NCBI GenBank assembly: GCA_002842575.1
Contig: PHDJ01000004.1
Location: forward strand, 62,001-126,000
Direction of reading: 5' to 3'
DNA: 64,000 bases
Origin: Bacteroidetes bacterium HGW-Bacteroidetes-2
Lineage (GTDB): Bacteria > Bacteroidota > Bacteroidia > Flavobacteriales > Flavobacteriaceae
Part shown: in pieces, positions 26,124 through 35,047 of the stretch
Layout of the letters: every line of letters begins with the position of its first letter
How positions within the stretch are numbered: the stretch's first letter is position 1
The notes under the pieces: model-generated
Told to the model about the DNA's origin: nothing
What the model saw: the letters and a program-made list of their open reading frames with translations, nothing else
The model's database searches: none
Program-made: the position numbers and the translations under genes

Positions 26124-27428
26124 TTGCGAGTAGTAAAACAAATAGAATTAGACCAACCAGAACCATTTAAAAGACAACTACTTCATTGGGCACAACAGTT
26201 TGAAGAAGTCCTTTGGTTAGATTCTAATGCAAAATCCAATGGCGATTCACAAACCTATAGCAGTTATGACGTCATGTTAGCTATAGATGCATTTACCAGC
26301 ATAAAAACCGATTGGCATAATGCTTTTAAAAAACTGGAGGAATATCAAAAAAAATCAAATGATTGGCTTTTCGGGTACCTTACTTACGATTTAAAAAACG
26401 ATGTAGAAAATCTCACATCCAATAATCATGACCAATTGCACTTTGCAGATTTGTGCTTTTTCCAACCAAAAAAAATATTTTTGATTCAAGGAAATCGCTT
26501 AGAAGTACAGTATTTAAATTTTGTAAGCGACGAAATAGAAGCAGATATTCAAGCCATTAAAAATAGTTCATTTCAGATTTTAAAAGAAAATAGTACATCA
26601 AAAATTGTTATAAAGGCAAGGACATCTGAGGCTGCATATCTAGAAAAAGTGGACACAATGCTAAAACATATCCATAAGGGGGATGTTTATGAAGCCAATT
26701 TTTGTCAGGAGTTTTATGCTGAAAATGCAAGAATAAACCCATTAGATGTTTTTGAGAAATTGAATTCTCTATCCAAAGCACCATTTACTACTTTTTTACG
26801 ATTGGAAAACCAGTTTCTGCTTTCTGCTTCTCCTGAAAGGTACATTAAAAAAGAAGGTACTAAAGTAATTTCACAACCTATAAAAGGAACAATGCGTCGT
26901 TCAAAAGAGGCTTTAGAAGACAAAAAACTTGCAGTAGCTTTATGCAAGGATATCAAAGAGCGTTCAGAAAATATTATGATAACCGATTTGGTGCGCAATG
27001 ACCTGTCACGTACTGCGGCAAAAGGCAGTGTGGCAGTAGAGGAGCTTTGTGGTTTGTACTCTTTTTTACAAGTGCATCAATTGATATCTACCATAACTTC
27101 AGAAGTTTCCAAAGAGATGGAGCCTGTAGAAATTTTAAGAACCACTTTTCCAATGGGAAGTATGACTGGCGCTCCAAAAGTTAGCGCAATGCATATTATA
27201 GAAACCTTAGAAGATGCAAAACGAGGTTTATACAGCGGGACAGTAGGTTATTTTACGCCAGAAGGCGATTTTGATTTTAATGTAGTTATTCGAAGTATAT
27301 TGTATAATGCGGCAAATAGGTATATAAGTTTTTCAGTGGGCAGTGCCATTACTGCTCAATCTATTCCTGAAAAGGAGTTTGAAGAATGCTTGCTTAAAGC
27401 CAAGGCAATGCGCGAAGTACTTTCTTAA
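26124..27428 (+). CDS. pabB: para-aminobenzoate synthase component I
   Basis: This 434-residue chorismate-binding enzyme makes aminodeoxychorismate for folate. The catalytic half shows HIHKGDVYEANFCQEF, PERYIKKEGTKVISQPIKGT, NIMITDLVRNDLSRTA and FPMGSMTGAPKVSAMHIIE. The start is a TTG directly after the flavin reductase stop codon. The next ATG would delete 49 residues, including the conserved LLHWAQQFEEVLWLDSN. The glutamine amidotransferase partner (pabA) is not in the window. Anthranilate synthase component I is the main alternative. Confidence 0.88.
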   Translation: MRVVKQIELDQPEPFKRQLLHWAQQFEEVLWLDSNAKSNGDSQTYSSYDVMLAIDAFTSIKTDWHNAFKKLEEYQKKSNDWLFGYLTYDLKNDVENLTSNNHDQLHFADLCFFQPKKIFLIQGNRLEVQYLNFVSDEIEADIQAIKNSSFQILKENSTSKIVIKARTSEAAYLEKVDTMLKHIHKGDVYEANFCQEFYAENARINPLDVFEKLNSLSKAPFTTFLRLENQFLLSASPERYIKKEGTKVISQPIKGTMRRSKEALEDKKLAVALCKDIKERSENIMITDLVRNDLSRTAAKGSVAVEELCGLYSFLQVHQLISTITSEVSKEMEPVEILRTTFPMGSMTGAPKVSAMHIIETLEDAKRGLYSGTVGYFTPEGDFDFNVVIRSILYNAANRYISFSVGSAITAQSIPEKEFEECLLKAKAMREVLS

Positions 27429-27580
27429 AATTTAAAGTACGAAAACAGTAATAATGCATATTAATTTCAAAAGATAAACTATTGCTTGTGAAAAATCAGT
27501 ACAATAACATTATTTGCAATCAACTAACTTATGGTATAAAATCAACTATTTTCAATAGTTTAATCTATAACAAAACTACT

Positions 27581-27588
27581 TATATTTG
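27581..27588 (+). promoter_or_regulatory. candidate -7 element of rfbC-rfbD
   Basis: TATATTTG matches TAnnTTTG and lies 18 bases before the rfbC start codon. Confidence 0.5.
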
Positions 27589-27605
27589 CATATATTCAAG
27601 ATTTC

Positions 27606-28166
27606 ATGGAATTTCAACATACCGAATTTAAAAACCTAATTATTTGCAATCCAGCGTTATTTAAGGATGAAAGAGGTTATTTTTTTGAATCTTTTAACGC
27701 TTCCCTTTTTAAAGAAAAAACTGGATTGTATCCTGATTTTATTCAAGACAACCAGTCTATGTCTGTTTATGGGGTAATTCGTGGCCTTCATTTGCAAAGA
27801 GGAACGCATGCACAAACCAAATTAGTTAGATGTATTCAAGGAAAAGTTCTGGACGTGGTAGTTGATTTACGCAAAAATCAGCCCACATTTGGGAAGCATT
27901 TTGCTATTGAATTAAGTGCTGAAAATCAATTACAATTGTATATCCCCAAAGGATTTGCTCACGGGTTTTCTGTATTAAGCAAGGAGGCTATTTTTATTTA
28001 TAAATGCGATAGATATTACCATAAAGAAAGTGAACTAAGCGTGGCTTATAATGACCCTCATTTTGCAATCGATTGGAAAGTACCTGTAGAAAAGCAACTG
28101 CTATCTGAAAAGGATAAAAATAATCTTTATTTTGAGGAAGCAGTAAAATATCTAGATACACAATAA
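27606..28166 (+). CDS. rfbC: dTDP-4-dehydrorhamnose 3,5-epimerase
   Basis: The 186-residue cupin-fold enzyme epimerises dTDP-4-keto-6-deoxyglucose on the way to dTDP-rhamnose. The catalytic histidine is in VIRGLHLQRGTHAQTKLVRC, and the segment YIPKGFAHGFSVLS is diagnostic. The start is supported by a -7 element 18 bases upstream. Its stop overlaps the rfbD start. rfbA and rfbB are not in the window, so the pathway is split. Confidence 0.95.
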   Translation: MEFQHTEFKNLIICNPALFKDERGYFFESFNASLFKEKTGLYPDFIQDNQSMSVYGVIRGLHLQRGTHAQTKLVRCIQGKVLDVVVDLRKNQPTFGKHFAIELSAENQLQLYIPKGFAHGFSVLSKEAIFIYKCDRYYHKESELSVAYNDPHFAIDWKVPVEKQLLSEKDKNNLYFEEAVKYLDTQ

Positions 28167-29026
28167 TGCAAAAACTCCAGAAAATACTTGTTACAGGAGC
28201 TAGTGGTCAGTTAGGACAAAGTCTTCAAAAATTAGCAGGGAAAAGGACAAGTGTTATTTTTGCAGGAAAAAAAGAATTGGACATTACCGATACTAAAGCA
28301 GTAGCATCTTTTTTTAACCAACACCAGCCACAAATAGTTATTAACACAGCAGCCTATACTCAAGTGGACGCTGCTGAAAGCAATGCCGAACTCGCTTTTT
28401 TAATGAATGCAGAAACGGTAAAAAAATTAGCAGAAACTTGCAAAATTTTTGGTTGTAAATTAATGCATATTTCTACAGATTATGTGTTTGATGGCAGTTT
28501 GAAAATAGCATATAAAGAAACAGACATCCCAAATCCGATAACAATTTACGGGAAAAGTAAACTAGCAGGTGAAAGGTATATAGAACAATCAGCTTTAGAA
28601 GAATTTGCTATTGTTAGAACGTCTTGGTTGTATAGCAATTTTGGACATAATTTTTACAAAACCATGCTGCATCTAGCCAAATCTAAAAATGAAATATCGG
28701 TTGTTGATGACCAGCAAGGATGCCCTACATACGCTTTAGATTTAGCAAAAGCATTGCTTCAAATAGCCGCAAAGCTTACAAAAGAAAATTCAGGTGTTTA
28801 TCACTATTGCAATACAGGAATAACTACATGGCATGGATTTGCAAAAGCTATTTTTGAGGCTAAACAATTACTGGTAAACATACATCCAATAGTAACTTCC
28901 TCTTTTCCTACTGCGGCAAAACGGCCAGCATTTAGTGTTTTGGATACTCAAAAAGTACAAAAAACTTTTCATCTTGCTATACCAAGTTGGGAGGAAGGAC
29001 TCTCTAAATGTATTTTAGAAGGCTAA
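28166..29026 (+). CDS. rfbD: dTDP-4-dehydrorhamnose reductase
   Basis: The 286-residue short-chain dehydrogenase-like enzyme makes the last reduction to dTDP-L-rhamnose. It has the Rossmann motif GASGQLGQSL, NTAAYTQVDAAE, the catalytic HISTDYVFDG and YGKSKLAGE (Tyr and Lys). It shares one base with the rfbC stop codon (TAATG), so the two are translated together. Rhamnose is a usual part of O-antigen or capsule. Confidence 0.95.
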   Translation: MQKLQKILVTGASGQLGQSLQKLAGKRTSVIFAGKKELDITDTKAVASFFNQHQPQIVINTAAYTQVDAAESNAELAFLMNAETVKKLAETCKIFGCKLMHISTDYVFDGSLKIAYKETDIPNPITIYGKSKLAGERYIEQSALEEFAIVRTSWLYSNFGHNFYKTMLHLAKSKNEISVVDDQQGCPTYALDLAKALLQIAAKLTKENSGVYHYCNTGITTWHGFAKAIFEAKQLLVNIHPIVTSSFPTAAKRPAFSVLDTQKVQKTFHLAIPSWEEGLSKCILEG

Positions 29027-29187
29027 AAAAAGGATTTCCAATATCACTTTTTTTTAATGGAATAAAGTGAGATTTTTTTTGAAAATGCTGTAAATACTCC
29101 TCAGTCAATTTGATGTTTATTACAAAATACAGCTAGCTGAAATACAAAGTTTATATAAAATAGTAGAAATTAGAATAACCTATTTTA

Positions 29188-30039
29188 TTAATATCCAGCT
29201 TCAGGAATTACTAAAAACGGAATGGTTACTTTAAACCCGATACTTTTAATTACCGGTTCATGAGTTATTTTTTCAATGATACTATGGTTGTAGTTCACCA
29301 TAGCAAGTAAATCGATGTCAAGGTCTTCAATAAAAATAGTGATAGCATTTGCAATTTTTTTAGAGTCTGGCAACCAATAGGTATAATGATCCACAGTTTT
29401 TAGATGTCGTTTAAGCATCAATAAATTGTATTGTTGAACATCGCTCAAGGTTTCTTCTTTGTTGATATGTACTACTTTTATAGATGAGCCAAAAAGTTTT
29501 GCTAATTCTACTAAGGGTTTTAGTTCACCTTCACTAAAAAATCTATTAAAATCTGTTGGGAAAGCTATTTCTTTTGGTTTTACAAATTTCACGTTTTCAG
29601 GAACAGCAAGTATTGGACAAAGCTTAATGGCTTGAATTACCCTTACAGTATTGCTGCCCATAAATATTTCTTTCAAACCGCTGGCACCCTTTGTGCCCAT
29701 CACTACTAGGCTTATATCTAAAATGGGAACATTTTTTTTAATGCTATTCACCACAGCTTCTGAATCGGATATATATTCAAAGGAATGGTTTGGGTTATTA
29801 AAAGACTTTTCAATTTTTGCAATCCATTTTTGTAATCCATTTACAGAATCTTCTTTCATAAGTTCCGCCAATCGATTACTTCCTTCTCTATTTATAAGGT
29901 TTGCACCAATAGTTGGAACAATTTGGTAGGTGTTGAGCAAATAAAAAGTACATGGCACTTTTTCAAAAAGCTTTACACTATATTTTAAAGCATTCCATGC
30001 ATTTTCTGAAAAGTCGGTAGGTAATAGAATGTTTTTCAT
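29188..30039 (-). CDS. double-domain universal stress protein
   Basis: The 283-residue protein has two UspA-like domains. The first (1-145) opens with KNILLPTDFSENAWNALKY and holds the ATP-type loop VVMGTKGASGLKEIFMGSNT. The second (about 150-283) has KEIAFPTDFNRFF but a weakened loop. It is cytoplasmic and of unknown exact role; such proteins often rise under low oxygen. It follows another universal stress gene by 21 bases and so should share the FNR-like promoter at 30941-30985. Confidence 0.88.
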   Translation of the reverse strand: MKNILLPTDFSENAWNALKYSVKLFEKVPCTFYLLNTYQIVPTIGANLINREGSNRLAELMKEDSVNGLQKWIAKIEKSFNNPNHSFEYISDSEAVVNSIKKNVPILDISLVVMGTKGASGLKEIFMGSNTVRVIQAIKLCPILAVPENVKFVKPKEIAFPTDFNRFFSEGELKPLVELAKLFGSSIKVVHINKEETLSDVQQYNLLMLKRHLKTVDHYTYWLPDSKKIANAITIFIEDLDIDLLAMVNYNHSIIEKITHEPVIKSIGFKVTIPFLVIPEAGY

Positions 30040-30060
30040 TAGAGTACAAATAGAGTATGA

Positions 30061-30909
30061 TTATTTAATTTTTGAGGGAATGACTAGCAAAGGGGTTTTT
30101 AGATGAAAACCAATGTGTTTAACTACTGGTTTGAAAAATAAATTATCAAAAAACGAACGTTTGTTATGAATAAGAACTAATAAATCTGTGGGACTTTCTT
30201 TTTGGTATTTTTCTATAGCTTTTACTACATCCACATTTTCCATTCTTATAAATTCTTTTTTGGTTTTATCCAATAAATCATTTAAAGCCTCTTTTTGTTT
30301 TATTTGTTCTTTATCTAATTCATATCCATAAAAATAAACGTGTAAAATGTTTACTTTAGCTTTAAATTGAATTGCCAAGTGCTTTGGCCAAAACAGATGT
30401 TTATCTGTAAACTTTAAACCAAAATCTGTTGGAAATAAGATTTCTTTTATTCCTGTAAAAGTAAATCCACTAGGAACGGCAATAAGCGGGCAGTTTATAT
30501 TGCTTAATACGTGAACCGTATTGCTTCCAAAAAGAACTCCAGCGGCACCAGTGGCACCTTGTGTTCCCATAATAACTAGATCTATATTTTTTTCTACTAC
30601 GGCATCTAAAATTCCACCTTGCAAAGAGTTAAAAGAAGATATTAAGTAAAATTTACTTTTGTTTTCAGGAAATTCTTTTTCAATTTTTACTTTTGTTTTT
30701 GCCAATCCTTTTAGGGAGGTTTCTTTGTAAACATCTTCCATAGCATCCATACCCGGCATACTCATTAAATAAGCCGTGTCAAAAATTACTGGGATATAGG
30801 TATTCAAAAGGTAAAATGTACATTTTTCATTTTTGAACAAAGAAATGGCATACCGAATAGCATTATATGCATTGTCGGAAAAATCTGTTGGTAGAAGAAT
30901 GTTTTTCAT
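30061..30909 (-). CDS. double-domain universal stress protein, first gene of a pair
   Basis: I place the start at 30909 (MKNILLPTDFSDNAYN). The frame stays open to 30999, but the -7 element at 30941-30948 lies inside that extension. The 282-residue product has two UspA-like domains. The first has VIMGTQGATGAAGVLFGSNT, the nucleotide-binding loop; the second (from IKEILFPTDFGLKF) is degenerate. The palindrome and -7 element upstream match those of the cbb3 operon, which places this gene in the same putative low-oxygen regulon. Confidence 0.9.
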   Translation of the reverse strand: MKNILLPTDFSDNAYNAIRYAISLFKNEKCTFYLLNTYIPVIFDTAYLMSMPGMDAMEDVYKETSLKGLAKTKVKIEKEFPENKSKFYLISSFNSLQGGILDAVVEKNIDLVIMGTQGATGAAGVLFGSNTVHVLSNINCPLIAVPSGFTFTGIKEILFPTDFGLKFTDKHLFWPKHLAIQFKAKVNILHVYFYGYELDKEQIKQKEALNDLLDKTKKEFIRMENVDVVKAIEKYQKESPTDLLVLIHNKRSFFDNLFFKPVVKHIGFHLKTPLLVIPSKIK

Positions 30910-30940
30910 GACATGGTTTGTTTTAGAAATTAGTACATAC

Positions 30941-30948
30941 CAAAAGTA
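30941..30948 (-). promoter_or_regulatory. -7 element of the universal stress gene pair
   Basis: TACTTTTG on the minus strand, a perfect TAnnTTTG, lies exactly 22 bases after the FNR-like core and about 31 bases before the start codon. Confidence 0.7.
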
Positions 30949-30969
30949 GAACTTTGCATTTGTTTTAAA

Positions 30970-30985
30970 AATGACCGATGTCATT
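30970..30985. promoter_or_regulatory. FNR-like operator (AATGAC-CGAT-GTCATT)
   Basis: A perfect palindrome with 6-base arms and a 4-base spacer. With a start about five bases past the -7 element, its centre falls near -41.5, the usual place for class II activation by Crp/Fnr proteins. Confidence 0.7.
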
Positions 30986-31201
30986 AAAAAAAAATACATA
31001 CTTGAGGATTTTCTACGCTTGAAATTTTAGAAAATAACTCAGTACGCAGCCTATTTAAACTTTAAAAAGATGTTTTTTTTTATTTCTTCAAATGTTTTTT
31101 TTATAGATACAAATCTATATCTGTAATATTTTAACAGCTCTATTTTATTAATTTAGACGTTGGGTTTTATTTTTTAATAAAATAGATATAATTAAACTAA
31201 T

Positions 31202-31209
31202 TATTTTTG
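31202..31209 (+). promoter_or_regulatory. candidate -7 element of the META-domain lipoprotein gene
   Basis: TATTTTTG lies 34 bases before the ATG at 31244, supporting that start over a TTG at 31214. Confidence 0.45.
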
Positions 31210-31243
31210 ATATTTGTACTCTCTTAGGAACTCACGCTGCGTT

Positions 31244-32116
31244 ATGAAAATAGGTGTTTTATATGTATTCTTATTTATAGTTTTATCAAGTTGTATGAAT
31301 GTGAATACCAAAACCGAAGCCGAAACCGAGAGGTATAGGCAAACCTCTTCAGGTGAAAAAAAGCAGATAGATACTGACTTATCTGAAGAAAGCATAAGCA
31401 AAAACGATATTGTCAGCAGTAACAAAGAAAGCATAGAACAAGTAACAACAAGCAGGGTGTATTTTACAGCCGCTGGTAACGAGCCTTTTTGGGGGTTAGA
31501 AATTGCCGAGAGCGGCATCCTTTTTACAACATTAGATACACTTACAACCCAGTTTTCGGCTCCTTTTATGTATCCCACAAGAGCTGAAGATGCAAATGTT
31601 AAAATCTATGAAATAGAGACAGACGAAGGTGAAATGCAAATTATCATTTCAGAGAAAGAGTGTGAAGATACTATGTCAGGAGCTATTTCAGCTTATGAGG
31701 TGCAAGTTAAATTAAAAAGAAATACAGAGGATGATTTTTTAACCTTTTTGGGTTGTGGCTCCTATGCCATGGACATCAGGTTACAGGCCTATTGGGCGTT
31801 AGAAAAAATTGGAGAGAACCAATTAGAGGATTCTATATTTGAAATTGATTTCCCGCATTTAGAAATTCAAACAGTAGGAAACACCTTTTCTGGTTTTGCG
31901 GGATGCAATAAAATAGCTGGAGTTTTATTTTCTGAATTGGAGGTGCTTCGGTTTATAAAAGTGAAAAGTGCAAAGAAAATTTGTAACCAAGCCAATATAG
32001 AAGATCAGTTTTTAGAGGCATTACAACTAGTAACTACATATTCAGTGACTGAAACCACTCTAAAATTAAAAAATCCATCGCGGGTAGTAATGCAGTTTAA
32101 AAAAGCGGGTAAATAA
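31244..32116 (+). CDS. lipoprotein with COG3650-like and META domains
   Basis: I choose the ATG at 31244 because it begins a lipoprotein signal peptide (MKIGVLYVFLFIVLSSC, lipobox LSSC). After a polar linker, residues about 75-180 (TAAGNEPFWGLEI) resemble the COG3650 domain. Residues about 188-290 (YWALEKIGENQLEDS, FSGFAGCNKIAG) are a META/HslJ domain. Such proteins sit in the envelope and are linked to stress resistance in E. coli (HslJ), but the activity is unknown. It is a single-gene unit converging with the next gene. Confidence 0.78.
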   Translation: MKIGVLYVFLFIVLSSCMNVNTKTEAETERYRQTSSGEKKQIDTDLSEESISKNDIVSSNKESIEQVTTSRVYFTAAGNEPFWGLEIAESGILFTTLDTLTTQFSAPFMYPTRAEDANVKIYEIETDEGEMQIIISEKECEDTMSGAISAYEVQVKLKRNTEDDFLTFLGCGSYAMDIRLQAYWALEKIGENQLEDSIFEIDFPHLEIQTVGNTFSGFAGCNKIAGVLFSELEVLRFIKVKSAKKICNQANIEDQFLEALQLVTTYSVTETTLKLKNPSRVVMQFKKAGK

Positions 32117-32210
32117 TTTAGAAGGTGTTTTTTCTATAATTTTCAAAAAAGCGAAAAAAAACCCAAAGAAATATTCTTCAGGCTTTTATGATTTACAATC
32201 TAATTGGGGA

Positions 32211-32945
32211 TTAATCGTCAAGTAAATCGATACTTTGTTTGATACGGTTTTTAATTGTGTTAGCTAAAGCATTGTTACCATCATTATCGTTAGGGCTTAT
32301 TTCAATAACACCATCGCCATTTGCATCGGTTGCGTTGGATAGGTCTATAATCGAGGCATTAAACATGAAGTTTAGATCAAAATTTATAAGAATACTGTCT
32401 CCATTATTTTGAATGATAATATCTGTATTTGCATCTTCAAAATCTACTTCTACACCTTCTTCAAAATTGTACCAGAATAAAAAAGGAGCGGCATTAATTG
32501 TACCTTCAATTAAAATGGATTTTCGATATAAAACACTGCTTTGGTTATTGCTTTTGGCAATGTCAAATTCTAATTTTTCATATTGAGCAACAGGAAGATT
32601 CACATTAGCAAATGGGATTACAATACCATTATTGGTAAAATCTAATTCAAATGGGCCATCAAGTTCAATGTCATTATAAAATGGGCCATAACCACTATTG
32701 TCGTCATCGTCGCCACTTTCACCGTTAAAATCATTGTTAAACTCGAGTTCAAAATCTTTTACATTAATCATAAATCTAGTTAACAATACATCATTAACGG
32801 CTCTTCCGAGGTCGAAAGTAGCTTTAGCACCTAAAGAAGCACTAGCTGATTCTGAAGTAGATGCACTATCATCTTTACTACAAGAAGTTAATACCGTTAG
32901 GGTAGTAACAAACGTTGCCAGGATAAATAAGACTGGTTTTTTCAT
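32211..32945 (-). CDS. acidic lipoprotein, unknown function
   Basis: The 244-residue protein starts with a lipoprotein signal peptide (lipobox LTSC) and a Ser/Ala/Asp-rich linker. The body is beta-rich, with an acidic loop NGESGDDDDNSGYGPFYND and alternating hydrophobic strands. Near the end it has DANGDGVIEISPNDNDGNN, which looks like a calcium-binding Asx loop. I do not recognise a specific function. It is surface or periplasmic and stands alone on the minus strand. Confidence 0.72.
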   Translation of the reverse strand: MKKPVLFILATFVTTLTVLTSCSKDDSASTSESASASLGAKATFDLGRAVNDVLLTRFMINVKDFELEFNNDFNGESGDDDDNSGYGPFYNDIELDGPFELDFTNNGIVIPFANVNLPVAQYEKLEFDIAKSNNQSSVLYRKSILIEGTINAAPFLFWYNFEEGVEVDFEDANTDIIIQNNGDSILINFDLNFMFNASIIDLSNATDANGDGVIEISPNDNDGNNALANTIKNRIKQSIDLLDD

Positions 32946-33055
32946 AATTTTTATTTAAAAAGTTAATGTTTATGAAAGTAAAACAAGCTAATTGTGTTTT
33001 ACCCTACTTTTAAAAGTAGTTTTTTTTAAATAAAAATAGAAGTACTAAAAAACCT

Positions 33056-33895
33056 TTATTCGTGAAGTACTAAAAATGGAATTTGGGAGTGATAATTACA
33101 ATTGTCTTTTGAAGAATTAAAAAGTAATTGTTGGTAAAAATGAATATTTTTTGCCGCCATTGCTATTAAACTTATATTGTTTTTGAAGATAAAATTCTGA
33201 AACCCCACTTCGATATTTTGATTGGTCAATTCATGAAAACTATGAGGTTCTTCCATAAAATAATCTTGTAAGAGTTCTTTGTTTTGTAGTTGCTCTGGTA
33301 TTAAATTTTGTTTTGTTTTTGATAGATGAATGATTCTTACATTTGCTTGTAAATGTAAGGCAAAAGAGGAGAGTGTTCTTAAAACAGATGCGGGATAAAA
33401 CAAATTGTAGTCTGTGGGAAATGCAATTTCTTTTATAGATTGGTAGTGTGCTTTATCAGGAATAACTAATGCATTGCATTTTACTTTTGTAATTACATCG
33501 GAAGTATTTTTACCTACGCCTTTATTATGAGGTTCTGAAGCACCTTTTGTACCCATTACAATTAGTTCTATTTTTTTTTCTAGGACTTGTTTTCTTATTG
33601 CTTCTACAAAATTACCTTGTGCGGTTACTATAAAAAAGCGGTGGTTTTTAATTCGTGGTGATTGTTCAATTTTTTGAGCCAATTCAATTAATTTTTTTCT
33701 AGTTTCTGTAGGTGTGAAGTTTTCTAGGATATTTTTTGTGGTTCCTTCTGTAAATTTTTCTTCAGCAGCTATGTTTTCTTTAATAACATGCACAAGATAG
33801 AAATTGCACTTGGTGTTTGCATAAATAGCAAGCGAAAATGCAATAGCATTCCAAGAGTTTCCAGAAAAATCTGTAGGAACTAAAATATTTATCAT
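33056..33895 (-). CDS. double-domain universal stress protein
   Basis: The 279-residue protein (start at 33895, MINILVPTDFSGNSWN; an ATG two codons upstream is equally possible) has two UspA-like domains. The first has IVMGTKGASEPHNKGVGKNT, the second begins IKEIAFPTDYNLFY and is degenerate. It is the third universal stress gene within 5 kb. Its FNR-like site and perfect -7 element (33918-33925) give it the same promoter design as fixI and the cbb3 operon. Confidence 0.88.
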   Translation of the reverse strand: MINILVPTDFSGNSWNAIAFSLAIYANTKCNFYLVHVIKENIAAEEKFTEGTTKNILENFTPTETRKKLIELAQKIEQSPRIKNHRFFIVTAQGNFVEAIRKQVLEKKIELIVMGTKGASEPHNKGVGKNTSDVITKVKCNALVIPDKAHYQSIKEIAFPTDYNLFYPASVLRTLSSFALHLQANVRIIHLSKTKQNLIPEQLQNKELLQDYFMEEPHSFHELTNQNIEVGFQNFIFKNNISLIAMAAKNIHFYQQLLFNSSKDNCNYHSQIPFLVLHE

Positions 33896-33917
33896 TACCA
33901 ATACTTCTAATTAAAAA

Positions 33918-33925
33918 CAAATGTA
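33918..33925 (-). promoter_or_regulatory. -7 element of the third universal stress gene
   Basis: TACATTTG on the minus strand, a perfect TAnnTTTG, 22 bases after the FNR-like core. The implied leader is only 10-20 bases. Confidence 0.7.
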
Positions 33926-33947
33926 TTGGTATGGAGCTCTTGAAAAA

Positions 33948-33961
33948 ATGACAAAAATCAT
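33948..33961. promoter_or_regulatory. FNR-like operator (ATGAC-AAAA-ATCAT)
   Basis: The arms pair at four of five positions (TGAY-N4-RTCA). The site sits upstream of the universal stress gene at the spacing shared by all seven sites. Confidence 0.65.
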
Positions 33962-33982
33962 ATCTTAAGAAATAAAAAAAAA

Positions 33983-35032
33983 TTATTGTATATGACGCAA
34001 TGAAGCAAGGTCTAAAATCTTAATATTTCTTCCATTTATTTCTATTAACCCTTCTTTGTTGAAGTGCGAGAGGGTTCTTATTAAACTTTCGGTAGCAATA
34101 CCGGCAACACTAGCTAGGTCGTTTCTGGATATTTTTATTTGGTCTTGCCTTTTTGGGTTCATTTTTTCTGCAAATTGAAGAATGGTTGCGGCAGTTTTTT
34201 TTCTCACCGATCCATAAGCCATTTGCAGTAGTTGTTCTTTTAATTCCGATAGATTGTCAGAAAGTAATTCAAAGAGTTCTAGGGTAACTTTATGGTTTTT
34301 TTGTAGTACTTGTTTTAATTCCTCTTTTACAATACCAGATAGTTCACAATTTTCAACTGCAGTAGCAGATTCTTGGTAAGGAATATTTTGCAACAATGAG
34401 GCATAACCAAACAAGTCGTCTTCTTTAAGCAAGCTTGTGGTTAATTCTTTTCCGTTTTCATCAATTTTATGGGTTTTTACTATGCCTTTTTTTAGCAAAA
34501 ATATATAATTAGAGTTTTTTCCTTGTTCAAAAATGATTTCTCCTTTTTTAAATTTAAATTCTTTGCCATGATCATCTACGAAATTTTTTAAATCGTTTAA
34601 TGACCGAAGGTCACCATCCTTATCTTCTGTCGTGATTTCTTTTTTTCTTTGATCGTGAAGAATGGATGTTTTAGCTAGCCTGCTTTCTAGTGCACTTAAA
34701 AGTTCCTCTTCATCAAAGGGTTTAGTGAGGTAGTCGTCAGCACCCATATCCATTCCTATTCTAATATCTTTATATTCCGTTTTTGCAGAAAGAAAAATAA
34801 AAGGAATAAATTGTGTGGTAGGCTCTGAAGCAAGTTCTTTTAAAACGGCATAGCCATCCATTTCGGGCATCATAATATCACAAATAATAATATCAGGCAA
34901 TTCCTTTTTAGCTTTAAATACCCCTATTCTCCCATTGGGTGCGGTAACCACTTTGTAACCGGAAAGTTCGATGAGCTCAGCGGTGTTTTCTCTTACTGCG
35001 GTATCGTCTTCAATTAATAAAACTTTCTTCAT
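33983..35032 (-). CDS. response regulator fused to a Crp/Fnr-type regulator
   Basis: This 349-residue protein joins three parts. Residues 1-120 are a receiver with phospho-acceptor D52 in IIICDIMMPEMDG, acidic pair E8-D9-D10 and K in LTKPF. Residues about 150-265 are a cyclic-nucleotide-type sensor barrel (KGEIIFEQGKNSNYIFLLKKG). Residues about 275-345 are a Crp-type winged helix with recognition helix GIATESLIRTLSHF. There is no N-terminal Fe-S cysteine cluster. In rhizobia FixJ and FixK are separate; here receiver and Crp/Fnr output are one chain. The FixL-like kinase gene ends 15 bases upstream, so phosphorylation by it is likely. Confidence 0.9.
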   Translation of the reverse strand: MKKVLLIEDDTAVRENTAELIELSGYKVVTAPNGRIGVFKAKKELPDIIICDIMMPEMDGYAVLKELASEPTTQFIPFIFLSAKTEYKDIRIGMDMGADDYLTKPFDEEELLSALESRLAKTSILHDQRKKEITTEDKDGDLRSLNDLKNFVDDHGKEFKFKKGEIIFEQGKNSNYIFLLKKGIVKTHKIDENGKELTTSLLKEDDLFGYASLLQNIPYQESATAVENCELSGIVKEELKQVLQKNHKVTLELFELLSDNLSELKEQLLQMAYGSVRKKTAATILQFAEKMNPKRQDQIKISRNDLASVAGIATESLIRTLSHFNKEGLIEINGRNIKILDLASLRHIQ

Positions 35033-35047
35033 AGGTGATTTTTATTT

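Larger units (their letters stand above)
30910..31243. other. 334-base divergent promoter region
   Basis: It holds the FNR-like site and -7 element of the universal stress pair (minus strand) and the -7 element of the META-domain lipoprotein gene (plus strand). No gene is seen in it. Confidence 0.6.

Noticed and set aside
29040-29100. Terminator between rfbD and the universal stress gene
   Set aside because: ATCACTTT and AAAGTGAGAT pair only in part, so the stem is too weak to call.
30910-30999. N-terminal extension of the universal stress protein at 30061-30909
   Set aside because: The frame is open, but it contains the -7 element and FNR-like site, and the conserved domain begins exactly at the ATG at 30909.
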